Shown in pieces: positions 1-7,841 of a stretch of DNA of 64,000 nt. The notes below the pieces were generated by a model. That model saw nothing but the letters and a program-made list of their open reading frames with translations, ran no database searches and was not told the origin of the DNA. The number at the start of each line of letters is the position of its first letter. Position 1 is the first letter of the stretch. A program made the position numbers and the translations under genes. This DNA comes from Butyricicoccus pullicaecorum DSM 23266 (GTDB taxonomy: Bacteria > Bacillota > Clostridia > Oscillospirales > Butyricicoccaceae), in assembly GCF_900167005.1 (NCBI RefSeq), contig NZ_FUXW01000002.1:372001-436000 (forward strand), read 5' to 3'.

Positions 1-1
1 T

Positions 2-1744
2 GAGCTGTGCCCGCGCTATACGGCAAAGGTTGTCAAGAACATCAAGATTGAGCCCTCTCCGGCTTGGCTGCGTGAGCGTCTGAATGCTGCTGGTGTTCGC
101 CCGATCAACAATATTGTCGATATCACTAACTATGTCATGCTCGAGTATGGCCAGCCCATGCACGCATTTGACTATGCTTGCCTGTCTGACGGTAAGATTG
201 TTGTTCGTCGTCCGGTTGAGGGCGAGGCAATTCAGACGCTGGATGGCCAGGATCGTGCCATTACCAATGAGATGCTGGCGATTTGCGATGGCTCCAAGCC
301 GGTAGCAGTTGCTGGTGTTATGGGTGGCGCAAACTCCGAAATCACCGACTCGACTAAGACCGTTGTCTTCGAGTCTGCATGCTTCCATGGTGCAACCGTT
401 CGTATCACGGCGAAGGCACTGGGCATGCGCACCGAGGCTTCCGGCCGCTTTGAGAAGGGGCTGGACCCCAGCCTGACCATGCCTGCTCTGCTGCGTGCTT
501 GTGAGCTGGTTGAGGAGCTGGGTGCCGGTGAAGTAATCGATGGTGTCATCGATGTATATCCAGGCAAGCAGCCTGCAAAGACCCTGCCCTTCGAGCCGGA
601 AAAGATCAATGCACTGCTGGGTATCGACCTGACTCCCGAGCAGCAGATTGCATACCTGGAGCGCCTTGAGTTCCGCGTTGAAGATGGCGTAATCATCGTT
701 CCGGATTTCCGTGTAGATATTGCGCGTATGTGCGATGTTGCTGAGGAAGTTGCACGCATGTACGGCTATGATAACATTCCGACCACGCTGTATGCTGGTG
801 AGATGGTACAGGGCGAGTATACGCCCAAGCAGCAGCTGGAGCGTGACGCTTCTGCCGTATGCCGCATGGCTGGATTTGACGAGGCAATGAGCCATTCGTT
901 CATCAGCCCCAAGTTCTATGATGCAATCAATCTGCCCGCAGATGATGTACGTCGCATTTCGACCACGATTCTGAACCCGCTGGGTGAAGATTTCTCGGTT
1001 ATGCGTACCACCGTCCTGCCGTCCATGCTGGATAATCTGGCACACAACCATGCACATCGCAATCCGACCGCTTCCCTGTTCGAGATGGGTACGATTTATA
1101 CCCCGAGCATCAAGGACGGAAAGGCTGACCCGGAAGTTCTGCCGCACGAGGAAAAGATTTTGACGCTGGGAACCTATGGTCAGATGGATTTCTTCCAGTT
1201 CAAGGGCGTCATTGAAGCAATCTGCCGTGAGCTGAACGTTAAGGATGTCTCCTTTGTTCCGGAGAAGACCAACCCGTCTTATCATCCGGGCCGCTGCGCA
1301 AAGGTATATGCTGGTGAGGCGTATGTCGGCGTATTTGGTGCAGTACATCCGCTGGTTTCCAAGAAGTATGGCATTGGCGGTGAGGTACTGGCTGCTGAGC
1401 TTGCAATCGACGCACTGTTTGCTGCATCGGATAACACCAAGCTGTATCAGCCGCTGCCCAAGTTCCCGGCTTCTACCCGTGATATCGCCGTTCTGTGCGA
1501 CGATGAGATTCCGGTTGCGTCTCTGGAAAAGGCAATTCGCAATGCTGCAGGCAGCCTGCTCGAGAATGTATCGCTGTTTGACGTTTACAAGGGCGATCAG
1601 ATTCCGGCTGGCAAGAAGAGTGTCGCTTATTCGATGAGCCTGCGCGCAGCAGACCGTACGCTGACCGACGAAGAGTGCGATGCAGCCATGAAGAAGGCCA
1701 TTGTAGCCCTTGAGACGGAATTCGGTGCAGTACTTCGCGGATAA
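2..1744 (+). CDS. pheT: Phenylalanine--tRNA ligase beta subunit, 3' part
   Basis: The reading frame is open from base 2, so the gene enters from outside the window; 580 residues are visible against roughly 800 for the bacterial family. The missing N-terminus should hold the EMAP-like tRNA-binding domain. Visible in order are the B3/B4 editing-type domain (HAFDY, then AGVMGG and GRFEKGLDP near residues 100-155), the B5 domain, the catalytic-like core, and a C-terminal FDX-ACB anticodon-binding fold starting at [10 protein letters not shown]. The beta subunit pairs with PheS to charge tRNA-Phe in the cytoplasm; pheS is presumably just upstream. There is no clear terminator before the next gene. 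Confidence 0.97.
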   Translation, partial: ELCPRYTAKVVKNIKIEPSPAWLRERLNAAGVRPINNIVDITNYVMLEYGQPMHAFDYACLSDGKIVVRRPVEGEAIQTLDGQDRAITNEMLAICDGSKPVAVAGVMGGANSEITDSTKTVVFESACFHGATVRITAKALGMRTEASGRFEKGLDPSLTMPALLRACELVEELGAGEVIDGVIDVYPGKQPAKTLPFEPEKINALLGIDLTPEQQIAYLERLEFRVEDGVIIVPDFRVDIARMCDVAEEVARMYGYDNIPTTLYAGEMVQGEYTPKQQLERDASAVCRMAGFDEAMSHSFISPKFYDAINLPADDVRRISTTILNPLGEDFSVMRTTVLPSMLDNLAHNHAHRNPTASLFEMGTIYTPSIKDGKADPEVLPHEEKILTLGTYGQMDFFQFKGVIEAICRELNVKDVSFVPEKTNPSYHPGRCAKVYAGEAYVGVFGAVHPLVSKKYGIGGEVLAAELAIDALFAASDNTKLYQPLPKFPASTRDIAVLCDDEIPVASLEKAIRNAAGSLLENVSLFDVYKGDQIPAGKKSVAYSMSLRAADRTLTDEECDAAMKKAIVALETEFGAVLRG

Positions 1745-1749
1745 AAGAC

Positions 1750-1778
1750 TTTACTTTTTCGACGAAATGTATTATTCT
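1750..1778 (+). promoter_or_regulatory. Probable sigma-A promoter for ireB
   Basis: TTTACT (1750-1755) and TATTCT (1773-1778) are separated by 17 bases in the gap between pheT and ireB. Both hexamers match the consensus only partly. Confidence 0.4.
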
Positions 1779-1817
1779 ATAAGCAGAGCTTTTCACGATT
1801 GAAAGGAGGCAGCCAAA

Positions 1818-2063
1818 ATGCTCGATGGAACCAGAAAATTTAGCCTCGTAGATGATAAGAACGCCGAAATGAAGCGGGTTCTGACTACGGTTTACGATGC
1901 CCTGAAGGAAAAGGGTTATAATCCGATCAACCAGATCGTCGGCTATCTTCTTTCCGAGGATCCTACCTACATCACCAATCACAACAATGCACGCAGCTTG
2001 ATTCGTAAGATCGATCGTGATGAGTTGATGCAGGAGCTTGTTGCACATTATCTGCATAGCTAA
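1818..2063 (+). CDS. ireB: IreB family regulatory phosphoprotein (UPF0297, YrzL-like)
   Basis: The 81-residue protein is full length for this small Firmicutes family; the core resembles YrzL/IreB throughout ([16 protein letters not shown] near the start, [17 protein letters not shown] in the middle, [12 protein letters not shown] near the end). In Enterococcus, IreB is phosphorylated on threonine by the PASTA kinase IreK and negatively affects cephalosporin resistance; that role is carried over by homology only. AAAGGAGG lies 9 bases before the ATG. A strong terminator follows, so it is probably transcribed alone or with pheT. Its frequent partners alaS and ruvX are not next to it here. Confidence 0.93.
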   Translation: MLDGTRKFSLVDDKNAEMKRVLTTVYDALKEKGYNPINQIVGYLLSEDPTYITNHNNARSLIRKIDRDELMQELVAHYLHS

Positions 2064-2080
2064 GGTAGTAAGACCAATGA

Positions 2081-2115
2081 AGGCCTTCCCGTTTTGGGAA
2101 GGCCTTTTTGTTTCC
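2081..2115 (+). terminator. Intrinsic terminator after ireB
   Basis: AGGCCTTCCC (2081-2090) pairs perfectly with GGGAAGGCCT (2096-2105) across a 5-base loop, followed by TTTTGTTT. Confidence 0.93.
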
Positions 2116-2263
2116 TTATACCCATGTGTGAAATGACAGTTTTTGATTAAACGACCAAAATATTTGAAAAAAATTTATCATACTTGGTGAATTTAACAAC
2201 GAAAAGCAACAAAAATTGTCAACTATTCCTCTATATTTTTTAGATATGCAGTGATATCATGTT

Positions 2264-2283
2264 GGGTATAAAAGGTAATACCT
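2264..2283 (+). promoter_or_regulatory. Candidate operator upstream of the deaminase gene
   Basis: AGGTA-A-TACCT (2273-2283) is a perfect inverted repeat 31 bases before the ATG, and GGTAT/ATACC repeats at 2265-2269 and 2278-2282 overlap it. The sequence upstream (2116-2263) is AT-rich with no gene; TTGTCA at 2216-2221 could be a -35 box, but I see no well-spaced -10. The GntR/HutC regulator three genes downstream would be the natural binder; this is inference. Confidence 0.35.
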
Positions 2284-2314
2284 ATTACGTCTTATCAATT
2301 TGGGAGGGTACAAT

Positions 2315-2797
2315 ATGACTCACGAGGATCACATCAAGTACTTAAAGCGCTGCATTGAGGTTTCCAAGGAAGCACGTGCAGCCGGAAATACGCCGTTTGG
2401 CGCTTTGCTGGTTGGTCCGGATGGAGAAATCCTGATGGAGCAGCAGAACATTGAGATTACCACCAAGAAGTGCACCGGACATGCGGAATGCACGCTGGCA
2501 GACCGTGCGTCTCAGGAATACAGCAAGGATTTCCTGTGGAAGTGCACGCTGTACTCCACCGCAGAGCCGTGTGCAATGTGTACGGGTGCTATTTACTGGG
2601 CAAACATCGGCTGCATTGTATATGGCATGACCGAGCGCCGTCTGTTGGAGCTGACCGGCAGCAATGAACAGAATCCGACGTTTGATCTGCCGTGCCGTGA
2701 GGTTCTGGCACGCGGACAGAAGCAGATTCAGGTATTTGGCCCCTTCCCTGAGGTGGAAGAAGAGGCTGCAGCAGTCCATGAGGGTTTTTGGGATTGA
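2315..2797 (+). CDS. Nucleoside/nucleobase deaminase (CMP/dCMP deaminase fold)
   Basis: A 160-residue zinc deaminase of the cytidine/guanine deaminase superfamily. The zinc site is plain: HAE (HAECTLADRA, about residue 56) and PCAMC (about residue 89), with AIYWANIGCIVYG after it as in guanine-deaminase-like proteins. The ATG at 2315 is chosen because GGGAGGG at 2302-2308 sits 6 bases before it; an in-frame TTG at 2300 overlaps that ribosome site and is unlikely. The next gene is a cytosine/purine-type permease, so the substrate is probably an imported base or nucleoside, but the sequence does not say which. A GuaD-like role is possible; TadA is less likely because the tRNA-binding C-terminal helices are not evident. 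Confidence 0.82.
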   Translation: MTHEDHIKYLKRCIEVSKEARAAGNTPFGALLVGPDGEILMEQQNIEITTKKCTGHAECTLADRASQEYSKDFLWKCTLYSTAEPCAMCTGAIYWANIGCIVYGMTERRLLELTGSNEQNPTFDLPCREVLARGQKQIQVFGPFPEVEEEAAAVHEGFWD

Positions 2798-2852
2798 TCA
2801 TTCAATTCTCAGGATAAGGATATTTAAGATTTGAAAGAAGGAGTGAGCGTTT

Positions 2853-4133
2853 ATGAAAACTGCTACCGCATCTGCGCAGCAGAATACAGATTATGAGCTC
2901 AGCGCAGTTCCCGCAAATCAGAGAAAGAGTTTCTTCAGCTTAACAATTGTCTGGACCGGTTTTGTATTTGTCATTACCAGTATGATGGCTGGCGGCGGCC
3001 TCGCAGCTGGATTGAACTTCAAAGACATTATTCTCGCGACTTTCTTAGGTAACCTGTTTTTGAGTGCGATTGCGATTCTGGTGAGCGTCATTGCTTGTAA
3101 GACTGGTCTGACGTTTGCACTGATTACGCGATACAGCTTTGGTGCGAAGGGTACGCGCTTGGCTTCCCTGTTTGTGCCGATCGTAAACCTTGGATGGTAC
3201 ACCATTCAGTCTGCAACTTATGGCCATTTCATTGCCCAGATTTTTGATTTTGGCCCGGTTGCCGAAGGCATTACGATGATGCTTTCTGCTCTGGTTATGG
3301 GCGTATTCGCTCTCATTGGCATTAACGCAATTACCATTTTGGGCTATATTGCGATTCCTTCGATCATTTTCCTGTCTCTGGCAACCGCGATTAAGTCGGT
3401 TGGCGTAGCAGGTGCATTCTCGGTCATTACCGAGTTTATTCCTTCTGATCCAATGAGCATTGCAGGTGGTACCACGGTTGTTATCGGTACTTGGATTCTG
3501 TCCACAGCGACCTGTATTGCAGACATCATGCGTTATGCAAAGAACATGAAGCAGGCAGCGCTGAGCGCAATCGTTGGCCTAGTTGGCGGCAATAGTCTGT
3601 TGGTCATCTGCGGTGCAATTGCATCTATTGCGGTTGGTAACAGTGACCTGACCGGCGTTCTGTTGACGCTGGGCCTGGTTGTTCCGTCCATCATTCTGAT
3701 GACTACGAACATCTTTACTACCAACGCATCCAATATTTATTCGACTTCGCTGAATTTGTCCAATGCGTTCCACATGGATCGTAAGATCCTGATCAGTGTG
3801 ATCCTGGTGCTGTCTGCTCTTCTGACGCTGACCAAGCCTTACCAGATCGATTCTCTGTTTACCTTCCTGAACGTGCTGGGTGTTATCGTTCCGCCGTTGG
3901 CCGGCATTATCCTCTCGGATTTCTACATCGTGCACAGAGGTCACTATGCACCGCTGGATGAAGCTGCACTGAGAGACTGGACGATTTCCCCGTGGGTCAC
4001 TTGGGCACTTTCCTACGGTATTGTCGTTCTGCTTGAGCGCATGAGCTTTGGACTCAGCTCACTCAACGGAATCATTGCCGCTATTGTGCTCTATCCGATC
4101 CTTGTTAAGATTTTCAAAGAAAAGCAGGATTAA
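2853..4133 (+). CDS. NCS1 family nucleobase permease (CodB-like)
   Basis: The 426-residue protein has about 12 hydrophobic segments and the N-terminal hallmark region of cytosine permeases: a SFFSLTIVWTGF stretch, then AGLNFKD, then ACKTGLTFALITRYSFGAKG (residues about 30-110). NCS1 proteins bring cytosine, purines, allantoin or hydantoins across the membrane with Na+ or H+. AAGGAGTG lies 8 bases before the ATG. It sits 55 bases after the deaminase gene and 15 bases before a 60-codon membrane ORF, so the three probably form one transcript. The substrate cannot be fixed from sequence; cytosine or a purine is the default guess. Confidence 0.87.
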   Translation: MKTATASAQQNTDYELSAVPANQRKSFFSLTIVWTGFVFVITSMMAGGGLAAGLNFKDIILATFLGNLFLSAIAILVSVIACKTGLTFALITRYSFGAKGTRLASLFVPIVNLGWYTIQSATYGHFIAQIFDFGPVAEGITMMLSALVMGVFALIGINAITILGYIAIPSIIFLSLATAIKSVGVAGAFSVITEFIPSDPMSIAGGTTVVIGTWILSTATCIADIMRYAKNMKQAALSAIVGLVGGNSLLVICGAIASIAVGNSDLTGVLLTLGLVVPSIILMTTNIFTTNASNIYSTSLNLSNAFHMDRKILISVILVLSALLTLTKPYQIDSLFTFLNVLGVIVPPLAGIILSDFYIVHRGHYAPLDEAALRDWTISPWVTWALSYGIVVLLERMSFGLSSLNGIIAAIVLYPILVKIFKEKQD

Positions 4134-4148
4134 GGGAGGATGAAAGTC

Positions 4149-4331
4149 ATGAAACAGCAAGCTAATTTGACCAAGTATAAAATTATCGCATTCATCGGCC
4201 TGATTATCATGGGCATCGGTTCTTTCATGTCCTGTCTTGCACCGACTGCCGCAATGTGCAACGTTGGAAGCGGTATTCTGATTGTAAGCATCATTATTAT
4301 GGCATATGCGTTCTATTTTTGGCGTCCCTGA
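4149..4331 (+). CDS. Small two-segment membrane protein, unknown function
   Basis: A 60-residue protein beginning MKQQANLTKY, with two hydrophobic segments (about residues 12-30 and 38-56) joined by a short loop with two cysteines (SCLAPTAAMC). I do not recognise a family. The ATG at 4149 is used because GGGAGG (4134-4139) precedes it by 9 bases; the ATG at 4140 directly abuts the ribosome site. It lies between the NCS1 permease and the GntR regulator and may be a small accessory subunit of the permease; this is inferred from position only. Confidence 0.7.
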   Translation: MKQQANLTKYKIIAFIGLIIMGIGSFMSCLAPTAAMCNVGSGILIVSIIIMAYAFYFWRP

Positions 4332-4332
4332 C

Positions 4333-4361
4333 TGGACTTTGCGGTGCAGGCATGATATACT
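4333..4361 (+). promoter_or_regulatory. Possible promoter for the GntR gene
   Basis: TGGACT (4333-4338) and TATACT (4356-4361) are 17 bases apart and end 21 bases before the regulator's ATG. The -10 is good and the -35 is weak. Confidence 0.4.
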
Positions 4362-4382
4362 GATACCGGAAAGGATGGTTTC

Positions 4383-5126
4383 ATGGCACCGCAAATGATT
4401 CAGCGAGAGGATCTCAAAACCCAGGCAAAGCGTGCATTGATGCAATACATACGTACGTTGGACTTGGAACATGATAATAAACTGCCAAGAGAAGAACAGC
4501 TGTGCACGCTGATTGGCGTGAGCAGAGTGACCTTGCGCAGTGCGCTTAATGAATTGGCATCTGAAGGTGTGGTGCTCAGACGGCAAGGCAAAGGAACCTT
4601 TGTCAATCGAACCTGTATGAATATGAAGGCTACACTGAATCCGGCAATGCACTTTGGTGATATCATTGCACGCAGCGGATATACGCCGAATGTTCGTATG
4701 GTTGGTTGGGAGGTCTTCCCTGCCGATGAAGAGATCGCTGCGGGGTTGCAGATCGAACCATCTACCGCCTGTATCCGCGCAAAAAAGATTTTTTACGCAG
4801 ATGATCGTCCTTGTGTCTATTGTGAGGACATCCTCCCCGCTTCTCTGTGGGGAGATGCTCCGGTGCCGGAAGGTGAACCGTCTCTGTTCCAACTGATATA
4901 TGAACGGTCGGGCAGAAAAGTCGCCTGGGATAAGGTGGAACTGCATGTGTGCATGAGCGATGATTTGCGGGACTTGAGCCCATTTGGTTCTCGTCCAATG
5001 TTGTTGCTCAAAAGTCTGACGTATGATAAGGATGATATTCCTTTGTTCTTTGCTTCAGAGTATATTGATACACAGCTGCTGACGTTAAGTCAAATCAGAC
5101 AACGTGAGTTTGTTTACTCAGGTTGA
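4383..5126 (+). CDS. GntR family regulator, HutC subfamily (UTRA domain)
   Basis: A 247-residue DNA-binding regulator. Residues about 10-75 are a GntR winged helix (KLPREEQLCTLIGVSRVTLR, then LRRQGKGTFV); the remainder matches the UTRA ligand-binding fold of HutC-type proteins (RAKKIFYADDRPCVYCEDILP in the core). HutC-type regulators usually repress a nearby transport or catabolic operon until a small molecule binds. Here the likely targets are the deaminase, permease and small membrane protein genes just upstream, and the ligand may be the transported base. GGAAAGGATGG lies before the ATG. A strong terminator follows. Confidence 0.88.
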   Translation: MAPQMIQREDLKTQAKRALMQYIRTLDLEHDNKLPREEQLCTLIGVSRVTLRSALNELASEGVVLRRQGKGTFVNRTCMNMKATLNPAMHFGDIIARSGYTPNVRMVGWEVFPADEEIAAGLQIEPSTACIRAKKIFYADDRPCVYCEDILPASLWGDAPVPEGEPSLFQLIYERSGRKVAWDKVELHVCMSDDLRDLSPFGSRPMLLLKSLTYDKDDIPLFFASEYIDTQLLTLSQIRQREFVYSG

Positions 5127-5140
5127 ACGGTTAAAAACTG

Positions 5141-5171
5141 AAAGAGGGACTCAAATGAGTCCCTCTTTTTT
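5141..5171 (+). terminator. Intrinsic terminator after the GntR gene
   Basis: AAAGAGGGACT (5141-5151) pairs with AGTCCCTCTTT (5158-5168), then T residues. It ends the plus-strand salvage cluster. Confidence 0.93.
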
Positions 5172-5202
5172 GTATTGTATTATTTTCTGGCGATTAAAGT
5201 AA

Positions 5203-5235
5203 GAAAAAGCCTCGCAGAGATATCTCTGCGAGGCT
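5203..5235 (-). terminator. Intrinsic terminator after prfC
   Basis: Bases 5208-5235 are a perfect 28-base palindrome (AGCCTCGCAGAGAT and its complement). On the minus strand it is followed by TTTTT, 5 bases after the prfC stop. It ends the SRP RNA-dnaX-ybaB-recR-prfC run. Confidence 0.9.
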
Positions 5236-5240
5236 GATTT

Positions 5241-6836
5241 TTATGAGTTCTGCGAAAACTCTGCCAGTCTCAGATTTTCATTATGATCGAGTGCCCAAGT
5301 GATATTCCAGGGGCTGGTGAACAACAGAAGCAGATGATCGCGGAAGTCCTGTACCACACGGGTATCGGACGTCAGCATAAGCTTCTTGTAGTCAAAGTCT
5401 TCCTCATCGTTTTCAATCCAGCGCAGATGCTCATACGGAAGCATATCGCGAATGATATCAACGCCGTATTCGTTTTTGAGGCGATATTCAAGTACTTCAA
5501 ACTGCAGCTGACCAACAACGCCTACGATAACCTCTTCCATACCGGTATTCGGCTCGTGGAAGATCTGGATTGCACCTTCCTGTGCAATCTGGGTAACACC
5601 CTTGACGAACTGCTTGCGCTTGAGCGTATCCTTCTGGCGAACGGTTGCGAACAGCTCGGGTGCAAAGGTCGGGATGCCCGAGTAAGTGCACTTGAGCTTG
5701 GGATCACATACGGTATCGCCAATCGAGAAGATGCCGGGGTCAAATACACCAATGATGTCACCGGCATAAGCCTCATCTACGATCGAGCGATCCTGCGCCA
5801 TCAACTGCTGCGGCTGCGCAAGCTGAATTTTCTTGCCGCCCTGAATATGGAACACTTCCTTGCCGCGCTCGAATTTACCCGAGCAGATACGCATAAATGC
5901 GATGCGGTCACGGTGTGCTTTATTCATGTTTGCCTGAATCTTAAAGACAAAGGCAGAAAAACGCTCGTCAAACGGATCGATGACACCAATATCCGAGTTA
6001 CGCGGAAGCGGCGAGGTGGTCATGGTCAGGAACTTCTTCAGGAAAGGCTCAACACCGAAGTTGGTCAGCGCCGATCCGAAGAAGACCGGAGACAGCTTAC
6101 CGTGACGCACAGCATCCAGGTCAAACTCATCGCCAGCACCTTCCAGCAGTTCGATATCATCCGCCAGCGTCTGATACTGTACCTCGGACAGACGTTCTTT
6201 GAGCTCATCCGAGCCGAACTGCAAATGCGTTGCCGTAACTTCATGGCGGGCATCCACACCTTCAAAAGCAATAACTTCGTTGTCCATGCGGTCGTAAACG
6301 CCGCGGAATTCCTTACCGGAACCGATCGGCCAGTTCACCGCATAGGTACCAATGCCGAGCTCGTTCTCGATCTCCTCCAATAGTTCATACGGATCACGTG
6401 CTTCGCGGTCCATCTTGTTGATGAAGGTAAAAATCGGGATATCGCGCATGACACAGACCTTAAACAGCTTGCGAGTCTGCGCCTCGACACCCTTTGACGC
6501 ATCGATAACCATGACTGCAGAGTCTGCTGCCATCAGGGTACGATAGGTATCCTCAGAGAAGTCCTGGTGACCAGGAGTGTCCAGAATGTTGATGCAGTAC
6601 TGGTCATAGTGGAACTGAAGGACAGACGAAGTAACCGAAATACCACGCTGCTTTTCAATTTCCATCCAGTCAGAAACCGCATGGCGGGAATTCTTTTTAC
6701 CCTTAACCATACCTGCTTCCTGGATTGCACCGCCGTATAGCAGAAATTTCTCTGTAATGGTTGTTTTACCGGCGTCAGGGTGCGAAATGATCGCAAATGT
6801 ACGCCGATTTTGTATCTCTTGTCTCAAATCGGACAA
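5241..6836 (-). CDS. prfC: Peptide chain release factor 3
   Basis: RF3 is a translational GTPase that recycles RF1/RF2 from the ribosome after termination. The protein is 531 residues, close to the family norm. G1 is SHPDAGKTT (residues 18-26), followed by an ISVTSS switch I region, DTPGH and NKMD, then the translation-factor beta-barrel domains. The start is set at the TTG at 6836: GGAGG precedes it by 8 bases, while the more upstream TTG at 6851 overlaps that site. It begins 33 bases after the recR stop in the same direction, so it is probably the last gene of the dnaX transcript. That placement is an extension of the Bacillus scr-dnaX-yaaK-recR order. Confidence 0.96.
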   Translation of the reverse strand: MSDLRQEIQNRRTFAIISHPDAGKTTITEKFLLYGGAIQEAGMVKGKKNSRHAVSDWMEIEKQRGISVTSSVLQFHYDQYCINILDTPGHQDFSEDTYRTLMAADSAVMVIDASKGVEAQTRKLFKVCVMRDIPIFTFINKMDREARDPYELLEEIENELGIGTYAVNWPIGSGKEFRGVYDRMDNEVIAFEGVDARHEVTATHLQFGSDELKERLSEVQYQTLADDIELLEGAGDEFDLDAVRHGKLSPVFFGSALTNFGVEPFLKKFLTMTTSPLPRNSDIGVIDPFDERFSAFVFKIQANMNKAHRDRIAFMRICSGKFERGKEVFHIQGGKKIQLAQPQQLMAQDRSIVDEAYAGDIIGVFDPGIFSIGDTVCDPKLKCTYSGIPTFAPELFATVRQKDTLKRKQFVKGVTQIAQEGAIQIFHEPNTGMEEVIVGVVGQLQFEVLEYRLKNEYGVDIIRDMLPYEHLRWIENDEEDFDYKKLMLTSDTRVVQDFRDHLLLLFTSPWNITWALDHNENLRLAEFSQNS

Positions 6837-6869
6837 AGTCGATTCCTCCAACGTGTCAAAATAGGGATT

Positions 6870-7469
6870 TTAGATCTCTCGTCTGCCTTCGAGAGCACGC
6901 ATGAGCGTGACTTCATCGATGTACTCCAAATGTCCGCCGACCGGAATACCGTATGCCAGACGCGTGACAGCAACACCGAAAGGCTTGAGTAAGCGAGCCA
7001 AATACATGGCGGTCGCCTCACCTTCGGTGTCAGGATTGGTCGCGATGATGACTTCGCGTACATCAGTGTCTGCTACGCGCTGTAACAGCTCACGAATGCG
7101 GATGTCATCCGGGCCGATGTGATTCATCGGGGAGATGACACCGTGCAGCACGTGATACAAACCGTTGTATTCGCGTGTGCGCTCAAATGCCAGTACATCG
7201 CGCGGGTCTGCAACCACACAGATTACACCGGGGTCACGGTTGGGATTGGAGCAGATCGGACAAATTTCGGAATCGGTCAGATTTTGGCAAACCTTGCAGG
7301 TAAATACTGTGCTTTTTGCCTGCATAATCGCATCCGCAAAGCGCTGTGCATCTTCTTTGGACATGTCCAATACGTGAAATGCCAGTCGCTGCGCAGTTTT
7401 CTGACCGATACCAGGTAAACGAGCAAATTCTTCTATCAGCCGCTCAACTGGCGGCGCAAAGAATTTCAT
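6870..7469 (-). CDS. recR: Recombination mediator protein RecR
   Basis: The 199-residue protein has the full RecR layout: helix-hairpin-helix near the N-terminus ([18 protein letters not shown]), a four-cysteine zinc finger (CKVC...CPIC, about residues 57-72), then a Toprim domain ([16 protein letters not shown]) and a C-terminal segment with [11 protein letters not shown]. RecR acts with RecO/RecF to load RecA at gaps. It starts 3 bases after the ybaB stop without a well-spaced ribosome site, suggesting translational coupling. Confidence 0.97.
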   Translation of the reverse strand: MKFFAPPVERLIEEFARLPGIGQKTAQRLAFHVLDMSKEDAQRFADAIMQAKSTVFTCKVCQNLTDSEICPICSNPNRDPGVICVVADPRDVLAFERTREYNGLYHVLHGVISPMNHIGPDDIRIRELLQRVADTDVREVIIATNPDTEGEATAMYLARLLKPFGVAVTRLAYGIPVGGHLEYIDEVTLMRALEGRREI

Positions 7470-7472
7470 CCC

Positions 7473-7823
7473 TTAGAGTACACCCGGGATACCGCCGCTC
7501 ATGCCGCCGGTGATTGCGCGCATGTTGTTCTCGGACTGCTCCTGTGCCTTGCGCAGAGCCTCGTTGATTGCAGCCATAACCAGATCCTGCAGCATCTCGA
7601 TATCTTCGGGATCAACAACCTCGGGCTTGATTTCGAGGGACTTAAGCGAAGTGGTACCCAGTACGACAGCCTTTACAGCGCCGCCGCCAGCGGTTGCCTC
7701 GGTCTCGGTCTGTGCCATTTCTTCCTGTGCACGCAGCATCTCCTGCTGCATCTTCTGCGCATGCTTGATCATGGCCTGCATGTTCATGCCGCCGCCGATA
7801 CCGCCGAATTTACCCTTTGCCAT
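7473..7823 (-). CDS. ybaB: YbaB/EbfC family nucleoid-associated protein
   Basis: A 116-residue protein of the YbaB/EbfC family, small DNA-binding dimers found between dnaX and recR in many bacteria. It has a Gly/Met-rich N-terminus (GGIGGGMNMQAMIKHAQKMQ), a long charged helix, and the conserved core ending VMAAINEALRKAQE. GGAGG lies 8 bases before the ATG. It sits 18 bases after dnaX and 3 bases before recR. The exact role (nucleoid organisation or recombination accessory) is unsettled for the family. Confidence 0.95.
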   Translation of the reverse strand: MAKGKFGGIGGGMNMQAMIKHAQKMQQEMLRAQEEMAQTETEATAGGGAVKAVVLGTTSLKSLEIKPEVVDPEDIEMLQDLVMAAINEALRKAQEQSENNMRAITGGMSGGIPGVL

Positions 7824-7841
7824 CTTGAATTCCTCCTAGAA

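Noticed and set aside
5208-5235. Perfect 28-base palindrome considered as an operator
   Set aside because: Position right after the prfC stop with T-run on the minus strand makes it a terminator.
5283-6383. A 366-codon plus-strand frame
   Set aside because: Antisense to prfC, which has full RF3 motifs; a mirror frame.
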